From assembly GCA_028696365.1 (NCBI GenBank), contig JAQVHG010000061.1:1-10133 (forward strand): 10,133 nucleotides of DNA, given 5' to 3'. Positions 5,900 through 10,133 of the stretch are shown in pieces. The notes beneath the pieces are model-generated. The model worked only from the letters and a program-made list of their open reading frames with translations, was not told where the DNA came from and did no database searches. The translations under genes were made by a program, and so were the position numbers. Origin of the DNA: Methanofollis sp. GTDB taxonomy: Archaea; Halobacteriota; Methanomicrobia; Methanomicrobiales; Methanofollaceae. Numbering within the stretch: the stretch's first letter is position 1; the number at the start of each line of letters is the position of its first letter.

Positions 5900-6376
5900 T
5901 TATGCCTCAAGGACACTGTCAAACTCGCCCGCATCAATTGCGGCCAGCATCTCCTTGGGTGCACGGCCTTCGACCGTCACTCCAACAGAGACACAGGTCC
6001 CGACAACTTCTTTCACTGCCATCTTGAGACGGTAGGAAAGCATGTCGTCGAACTTCATGCGCGCAATCCTGACAGCGGCCTCAAGCGGCAGATCACCCAC
6101 AAACTGAGTGGCAGGCTCACCGGACCCCTTCTCGATACCAACTTCCTTCTTGACCAGGGCCGCCGTCGGTGGGACACCGACAGAGATGGTGAAGTTCTTC
6201 TTGTCGTCGACTTCGACCTTCACCGGCACCTGCATGCCATTGAATTCTGCGGTCTTCTTATTGATCTCGTCAATAACCGCTTTTACGTTGATACCGAGGG
6301 GACCCAGGGCAGGACCAATAGGTGGACCTGCAGTCGCTCTGCCTCCGGGTACCAATACCTCGACCGTTTCTGCCAT
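5900..6376 (-). CDS. rpl11: 50S ribosomal protein L11
   Basis: A 158-residue protein that binds the GTPase-associated region of 23S rRNA at the stalk base next to L10. The N-terminal domain carries the proline/glycine-rich family motif, PGGRATAGPPIGPALGPLGIN (residues 10-30); the rRNA-binding C-terminal domain is roughly 70-140. Length fits archaeal L11. ATG 6376 follows GGTGAT with six bases between, a good archaeal ribosome binding site. It is the first gene of the ribosomal protein group; the 125-base gap upstream has a TATA-like box and a hairpin, so a promoter here is likely even if transcription also reads through from spt5. The 53-base gap to rpl1 holds the candidate L1 operator. Confidence 0.97.
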   Translation of the reverse strand: MAETVEVLVPGGRATAGPPIGPALGPLGINVKAVIDEINKKTAEFNGMQVPVKVEVDDKKNFTISVGVPPTAALVKKEVGIEKGSGEPATQFVGDLPLEAAVRIARMKFDDMLSYRLKMAVKEVVGTCVSVGVTVEGRAPKEMLAAIDAGEFDSVLEA

Positions 6377-6443
6377 AGATCTATCACCATGCGTTCCCCG
6401 TTAGGGTACTTTGCTTGGGTTGACTAAGGTTTCCCGGGCCGAC

Positions 6444-6451
6444 TATTAAAA
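6444..6451 (-). promoter_or_regulatory. TATA-like box ahead of rpl11
   Basis: The minus strand reads TTTTAATA here. With the usual archaeal spacing, transcription would start near 6420 and give a leader of about 45 bases before rpl11. Position and gap size support it; no purine-rich BRE is clear upstream. Confidence 0.4.
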
Positions 6452-6461
6452 CTATCACATT

Positions 6462-6481
6462 CGCGTGAGAAAAGTCACACG
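6462..6481 (-). terminator. Hairpin after spt5, possible terminator
   Basis: CGTGTGA and TCACGCG pair over seven positions (one G-U) around CTTTTC, about 20 bases after the spt5 stop. Only a short TTTT follows, about ten bases on and inside the rpl11 TATA box, so any termination may be partial and spt5-rpl11 read-through is possible. Confidence 0.35.
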
Positions 6482-6501
6482 TCAGAAGAGGGGGTGGAAG
6501 A

Positions 6502-6972
6502 TCAGGATTCGCCCCGGTCGATCACCCTGACATTGTCGCCGCGCACGGTGATCGGGATCGGGACCATCGACTCGTAGAGTTCAACAGTGATCTCTTCTTT
6601 GTTTGAATCGACCCGTTTGACCACGGCCTTCTCGCCCTTGAATGGCCCCGCGATCAACTCGACGATGGTACCCTCGTCGATCCCGGCCACCACTGGTTTT
6701 GGCTCGAGATAATGTGCTATTTCATCAATTTTCGTCTCGCCGGGCACCACGGTCCTGGCGCTCGGCACGCTCTCGATCAGTTCGGCGATCCGCGCAAAGG
6801 GCTCGGCTGCCTCGACGAGGACATACCCTTTCAGTTCGTCTGGCGAGATCACAGAGAGCACTTTAAATGAAGGATCGTGCAGCACTGCACGGTAGATCGA
6901 GTCCACTACCGCACGCTCCTGTTTTGCCGTCGTCTTGATGGCAAAGATTTTGATCTCAGGTTCTTCTGTCAT
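6502..6972 (-). CDS. spt5: Transcription elongation factor Spt5 (archaeal NusG)
   Basis: A 156-residue two-domain protein. The NGN domain (about 7-88) binds the RNA polymerase clamp, normally with Spt4, and raises processivity; the single KOW domain (about 98-150, GTIVELIAGPFKGEKAVVKRV) contacts RNA or the ribosome. One KOW domain and this length are typical of archaeal Spt5. The ATG lies five bases after the secE stop. No strong ribosome binding site is visible, only TGAT overlapping the secE stop, so translation probably depends on coupling to secE. The secE-spt5 pair matches the widespread secE-nusG arrangement and lies just upstream of the ribosomal stalk genes. Confidence 0.96.
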   Translation of the reverse strand: MTEEPEIKIFAIKTTAKQERAVVDSIYRAVLHDPSFKVLSVISPDELKGYVLVEAAEPFARIAELIESVPSARTVVPGETKIDEIAHYLEPKPVVAGIDEGTIVELIAGPFKGEKAVVKRVDSNKEEITVELYESMVPIPITVRGDNVRVIDRGES

Positions 6973-6977
6973 GCGTA

Positions 6978-7178
6978 TCAGTGCATCGGCGCGGTCATGA
7001 TCACATAGATAATGAACCCTAAGAGCCCGATGATCAGCACCCCTATCGCCGCAACGATGGCGATCTTGGTGAACTCATCCCGGGTCGGCGTCCGCGCCAG
7101 TTTGAGGACGCGCAGATACTTTTTAAAGAACTCCTCGTTGATGGAGCTCATCTTCACAGACTCAGTGCTGATAGCCAT
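6978..7178 (-). CDS. secE: Preprotein translocase subunit SecE (Sec61 gamma)
   Basis: A 66-residue single-span membrane protein that clamps the SecY channel in protein export. An amphipathic N-terminal helix includes the conserved LKLARTPTRDEF stretch (25-36), followed by one transmembrane helix at about 39-61 and a very short outer tail; this is the archaeal/eukaryotic form. Start ATG 7178 is nine bases after the ftsZ stop, and GAGGTGA, which includes that stop, acts as its ribosome binding site. A start at Met10 would still contain the conserved part but has no good ribosome binding site. Confidence 0.95.
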   Translation of the reverse strand: MAISTESVKMSSINEEFFKKYLRVLKLARTPTRDEFTKIAIVAAIGVLIIGLLGFIIYVIMTAPMH

Positions 7179-7187
7179 ATATAGTTT

Positions 7188-8282
7188 TCACCTCAGGAAG
7201 TCGATGTCAAATTCCTTGGAAACCTTGGGGAGAGATTTGCGTTCGTTTCGCCCATATATCTGTGGGGAGTTGACGCCGGTGACCACAAGCATGGTGCGCA
7301 TACTGCCCTCCATCTCGGGGTCGATCTGCGCGCCCCAGATGATCCGCGCACTCGGGTCAATGCGGTCGTAGACCTCCTGGACCACACCTTCGGCCTCAGA
7401 CATGGTCATGTCAGGGCCGCCGACGACGTTGACGAGGGCAGCGGTCGCACCTGAGATGTCGACGTCGAGGAGCGGGGAGCGGAGAGCCTTCTTGACGGCG
7501 TCGGCCGCCTTGTCCTCAGAGTCTGACTCGCCCATGCCGATCATGGCGACACCGCCGCGTTCCATGACCGTGCGCACATCGGCGAAGTCGAGGTTCACGA
7601 GTCCGGGGACGGTGATCAGTTCGGTGATCCCCTTGACCGCCCGCATCAACACTTCGTCGGCCACCTTGAAGGCTGCGTGGACCGGAAGCCGCGGGACGAC
7701 TTCGAGGAGGCGGTCGTTGGGGACGACGATGACGGTGTCGGCGACGTCGCGCAACCTCTCCAGTCCGGCTTCGGCGTTCTCGGCACGGATGGTCCCTTCG
7801 GAGGTGAAGGGGAGCGTGACGACGGCGATGGTCAGGGCGCCTTCTTCGCGGGCGGCTTTGGCGACCACCGGGGCCGAACCGGTCCCAGTCCCGCCGCCGA
7901 GTCCTGCCGTGATGAAGACCATGTCGGCCCCGGAAAGGGCGGCCTTGATCTGTTCTTCGTTCTCGAGAGCGGCTTCTTCGCCGATCTGGGGGATCGACCC
8001 GGCGCCAAGCCCGCGGGTCCGCTGTCTCCCGATGAGGATCCGCCGGTCCGACTTCGTTCTGATCAGGTGCTGGGCGTCGGTGTTGACCGCCACCAGTTCG
8101 GCGCCGGTGATGCCTTCGTCGGCGATCCTGCTCATCGTGTTCGAGCCCCCGCCGCCGCAGCCGACGACGACGACTTCGGTCTTGAGTTCTTTCAAGAGCG
8201 ACTCTAGTTCGGCGTCAGGCTGGACGGGCGTTTCGTATTCGTCTTGTGCCCGTGACAATGCCTCTTCAACAATGGACTTCAT
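7188..8282 (-). CDS. ftsZ: Cell division GTPase FtsZ (probably FtsZ1 group)
   Basis: A 364-residue tubulin-family GTPase that polymerises into the division ring. The nucleotide-binding GCGGGGSNTM is at 41-50, the tubulin signature GGGTGTGS at 129-136, and the catalytic T7 loop NLDFAD at 230-235, with Asp232 and Asp235 completing the GTPase site of the next subunit. All key residues are present. A charged 35-residue N-terminal extension precedes the core, and the C-terminus ends EFDIDFLR. ATG 8282 has GAGGT six bases upstream. The gene overlaps the end of dtdA by 17 bases, so its ribosome binding site lies inside dtdA. FtsZ next to secE-spt5 is, in my recollection, typical of FtsZ1 in Euryarchaeota; the paralogue assignment is inference. 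Confidence 0.96.
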   Translation of the reverse strand: MKSIVEEALSRAQDEYETPVQPDAELESLLKELKTEVVVVGCGGGGSNTMSRIADEGITGAELVAVNTDAQHLIRTKSDRRILIGRQRTRGLGAGSIPQIGEEAALENEEQIKAALSGADMVFITAGLGGGTGTGSAPVVAKAAREEGALTIAVVTLPFTSEGTIRAENAEAGLERLRDVADTVIVVPNDRLLEVVPRLPVHAAFKVADEVLMRAVKGITELITVPGLVNLDFADVRTVMERGGVAMIGMGESDSEDKAADAVKKALRSPLLDVDISGATAALVNVVGGPDMTMSEAEGVVQEVYDRIDPSARIIWGAQIDPEMEGSMRTMLVVTGVNSPQIYGRNERKSLPKVSKEFDIDFLR

Positions 8283-9594
8283 TGATATACCTCTCCAACC
8301 CCGGGATGTGGATGCGGGTTACACTGCGTGACTGGACCATGGACGGGGTGACCGTCGCGTCCCCGACTTCGACGGTACGGCCGCGGGATAGTTTCCCAAA
8401 GAGGGGGCCTTTTGGAACCCCGAGCGCCCGGGCCTTGTGTGGATCAAAACGTGTTCTGGTGATCACAAGGTCGTCCCCGTCGGCGGCAGTGCTCCACCGT
8501 ACACCTATGATTTCAATACACAGGGATATGACATCATGTATTATTTCTTCGCTTTGATTCTTGAATGTGATGAAGGTCGGGGAGGTGGCGCCGGTCTCGG
8601 TGGCAATGTGGGCGGCCTGGAGATGGGCGAGTTTTTCCCTGAAGGTGTGCGGGTCTGAGCGTTCGGCTTCTTTGAGGAGTGCGTGAGGAACCTGGACCTC
8701 GATGAGGTCTCCATCGCCGGAGAGTCCGCCGGGATGGAGCCGGCCGCCTGGGACGAGATCGGCGGCGGCGGTTCTGAGGGCGGTGTAGGTCTCCCATGAG
8801 ATGGCGCCGATTTCTGCGATCTCTCCTTCAGAGAGGATGGGAAGGCCAAGAGCCGAGAGGTGCGCTTCGAGGGTGGCGGCCTCCTTTTTCGAGAGGGCTT
8901 TGCGGTCAAGGTAGGCGGCGACGGCCCCGGTCTGCTCGATCATGCGGTCGATGAGGGCGCGGTCGAGGTCGGGGACGAGGCGCGTGGGAGCGATGTGGCC
9001 GAAGGCGCCGCGGGAGGTGAGGGTGATCTCGGTCTGTCTTACGGCGTAGTGGGTGCCGCCAAATCCGACAAGCGGGATTATTGGAGTCGGAACGGCTTCG
9101 AGGACGGCGCGCGCGGCGGCGTCGGCGGCGCGGGAATCGTTCCATTCGGTTTCGGTCGACCCGATCTCGACGAAGAGCGAGGGGGTGGCGAGGGTGGTGG
9201 GGCCGTGGTGGGTGGCTTCGTAGCTGGCCCGGTAGCCTGGCGGGGCGTGGCGAGCGAGGCCGCGGAGCACGGCGTGCATCATGGCCGGGGCGGCGGGGGG
9301 GAGGGTCTGGGCGTCGCCGCCGTAGACTGCCTCGCCGAAGTTCCCGGTGACGTGGACGGTGAGGGCGGGGGTCGGGTGGCTGCTGGTGTGTCTAGAGAGG
9401 AAGAGGACGAGGTCGGCGTCGAGGTCGTGGTCGATCGCCTCGGCGTAGATGAGTCGTCCGTCGATCTCGTGGAAGGTGAGGTCTGCAGCCCCAAGGAGAG
9501 GCCAGTCCTCCCGTTCCCTGAGAAGGTCTCTGATCCGTGTGGCAAGGTGAGTGCCCGCGGGGTCGAGTCGGGATGAGAGGAGTGCGATATGCAT
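8266..9594 (-). CDS. dtdA: D-aminoacyl-tRNA deacylase (GEK1/DtdA family)
   Basis: A 442-residue enzyme that removes D-amino acids wrongly attached to tRNA. The conserved core is residues 1 to about 230: SRHTSSHPTPALTVHVTGNF (67-86), EATHHGPTTLATPSLFVEIG (126-145), GFGGTHYAVRQTE (177-189) and GAFGHIAPT (196-204), rich in the histidines of this zinc enzyme family. The last 200 residues are an extra C-terminal part with GVPKGPLFGKLSRG at 392-405, a motif that also recalls the end of RNase Z. I recall about 440 residues for Methanomicrobiales DtdA, against about 270-300 elsewhere. ATG 9594 is chosen because family homology begins with MHIALLSSRLD. No Shine-Dalgarno sequence precedes it, so the transcript may be leaderless. 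Reading upstream in frame to 9903 gives only low-complexity sequence. It overlaps ftsZ by 17 bases. Confidence 0.92.
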   Translation of the reverse strand: MHIALLSSRLDPAGTHLATRIRDLLREREDWPLLGAADLTFHEIDGRLIYAEAIDHDLDADLVLFLSRHTSSHPTPALTVHVTGNFGEAVYGGDAQTLPPAAPAMMHAVLRGLARHAPPGYRASYEATHHGPTTLATPSLFVEIGSTETEWNDSRAADAAARAVLEAVPTPIIPLVGFGGTHYAVRQTEITLTSRGAFGHIAPTRLVPDLDRALIDRMIEQTGAVAAYLDRKALSKKEAATLEAHLSALGLPILSEGEIAEIGAISWETYTALRTAAADLVPGGRLHPGGLSGDGDLIEVQVPHALLKEAERSDPHTFREKLAHLQAAHIATETGATSPTFITFKNQSEEIIHDVISLCIEIIGVRWSTAADGDDLVITRTRFDPHKARALGVPKGPLFGKLSRGRTVEVGDATVTPSMVQSRSVTRIHIPGLERYINEVHC

Positions 9595-9857
9595 AGTACA
9601 AGATCGGTGCTGCATGGCTAAAGTCTTGTCAGTGGGAGCGGGGAGGGGTTCTCGGGGTTTTTTGGAAGGGGTGTGGTCGCCGATGAACGGGCCTGTCTGG
9701 GTCGGTCTTTTCCATGAGATGAGATCGAGGTGGAGGCGACGCAAGGGCTGTGACGGGATGACAGCGGATGGGGAGAGACGAAGGGAGAAGGGATGCCTGG
9801 TGTCTCTCCCCCGCGTGTGTGGGAGTGTGGGGGATCCGCGGATGTATCTCTCTGGGG

Positions 9858-9872
9858 GGGGGCAGAACCCCC
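9858..9872. repeat. GGGGG-CAGAA-CCCCC hairpin next to repeat block 1
   Basis: Five G and five C around CAGAA, with four more G to the left. It directly adjoins the GGCC end of block 1, in the same relative place as the unrelated CCGAG/CTCGG hairpin beside the other copy. Confidence 0.7.
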
Positions 9873-9918
9873 GGCCAAAGAGGGGGGAACGCGGGGGACA
9901 CACGTCTCACCCACACAA
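9873..9918 (-). repeat. Intergenic repeat block 1, copy C (inverted)
   Basis: The reverse complement of these 46 bases aligns with 994-1039, with identical TTGTGTGGG, AGACGTGTGTC and TTTGGCC pieces and about 80 percent identity overall by eye. Unlike copy A, no long stem-loop follows the hairpin here. Confidence 0.65.
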
Positions 9919-10006
9919 GAGGTGGGGGCTTCTACAGATCTGGACAGTGTGATGATCAGGCGTGCCGCCCTCAATCGCAGGATCTTCATCCCAATCTCGT
10001 GCCTGG

Positions 10007-10018
10007 GGGGTGCACCCC
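10007..10018. repeat. Perfect 12-base palindrome GGGGTGCACCCC
   Basis: Self-complementary over its full length, with an extra GG on the left. A partial echo, GGGTGCATGCCC, occurs at 10090-10101. It could be a protein-binding site or part of the repeat family; nothing links it to a gene. Confidence 0.6.
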
Positions 10019-10133
10019 AACGATTCTCCTGTCTTGAAAAGAGAGAGAGCACGCGGAGATAAATTTTCAACCGCGTATGCCTGAACCCCGGGTGCATGCC
10101 CACTTCTACAGATCCCTTCTTTCCTACCCCACC

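Larger units (their letters stand above)
9595..10133. other. Intergenic region upstream of dtdA with repeat-family copy C
   Basis: Roughly 540 bases to the window edge without a supportable gene. Minus-strand frames through it (9618-10103, 9629-9916) are proline/serine/arginine-rich and cross the repeats. The promoter of dtdA must lie here or further right, but only a weak ACTTTAG (about 28 bases before ATG 9594) is visible. The stretch holds the palindrome ATCCGCGGAT (9834-9843), G-runs and repeat block 1 (9854-9918), direct repeats CTTCTACAGATC (9929-9940, 10103-10114), a GGGGTGCACCCC palindrome (10007-10018) and a CGCGG/CCGCG inverted repeat near 10053-10076. Confidence 0.6.

Noticed and set aside
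9595..9903. N-terminal extension of dtdA by about 100 codons
   Set aside because: Family similarity begins at MHIALLSSRLD (ATG 9594); the upstream part is Pro/Arg/Ser-rich and overlaps the repeats.
9949..10010. C/D box guide RNA suggested by GTGATGA at 9949-9955
   Set aside because: No CTGA box at a suitable distance (the next is about 130 bases on) and no inner D'/C' boxes.
9618..10103. Minus-strand frame of 161 codons upstream of dtdA
   Set aside because: It crosses repeat block 1 and the G-runs, is low in complexity, and lacks a ribosome binding site.

Overview
The window looks like a piece of a euryarchaeal chromosome, most likely a methanogen of the order Methanomicrobiales. Three things point there. 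The block ftsZ-secE-spt5-rpl11-rpl1-rpl10-rpl12 has euryarchaeal gene order and archaeal-type products (P0-like L10, P1/P2-like L12, Spt5 with one KOW domain). Several starts are preceded by archaeal Shine-Dalgarno sequences (GGTGAT, GGAGGT). The DtdA-type D-aminoacyl-tRNA deacylase is the archaeal/plant family. The order is my inference from the look of the proteins; no methanogenesis gene is present.

All recognisable genes are on the minus strand, so transcription runs from high to low coordinates. Reading in that direction: dtdA (9594-8266) overlaps ftsZ (8282-7188) by 17 bases. secE (7178-6978) and spt5 (6972-6502) follow at gaps of 9 and 5 bases. A 125-base gap holds a hairpin and a TATA-like box and leads into rpl11 (6376-5900), rpl1 (5846-5202), rpl10 (5200-4178) and rpl12 (4132-3815). 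That cluster ends in a T-rich terminator directly after the rpl12 stop. The genes link tRNA quality control, cell division, protein export, transcription elongation and the ribosomal L1 stalk and L10/L12 stalk. Between rpl11 and rpl1 is an RNA hairpin that overlaps the rpl1 ribosome binding site and resembles known L1-binding sites, so L1 feedback control of rpl1-rpl10-rpl12 is plausible.

The left part of the window is sparser. It has a radical SAM/SPASM protein (2870-1413) and, at the left edge, the first 239 codons of a multi-pass membrane protein (719 to beyond base 1). Three gene-poor stretches (720-1412, about 2940-3800 and 9595-10133) are not featureless. They carry diverged copies of intergenic repeats: a stem-loop element at 1074-1166 and about 3367-3446 whose inner stem seems to be kept by compensating changes, and a second block at 994-1039 that recurs inverted at 9873-9918. 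They also hold an (AG)12 tract, an 8-bp tandem repeat, G-runs and several GC-rich inverted repeats. This repeat family is the least explained part of the window.

I saw no rRNA, tRNA, CRISPR array, transposase or integrase.
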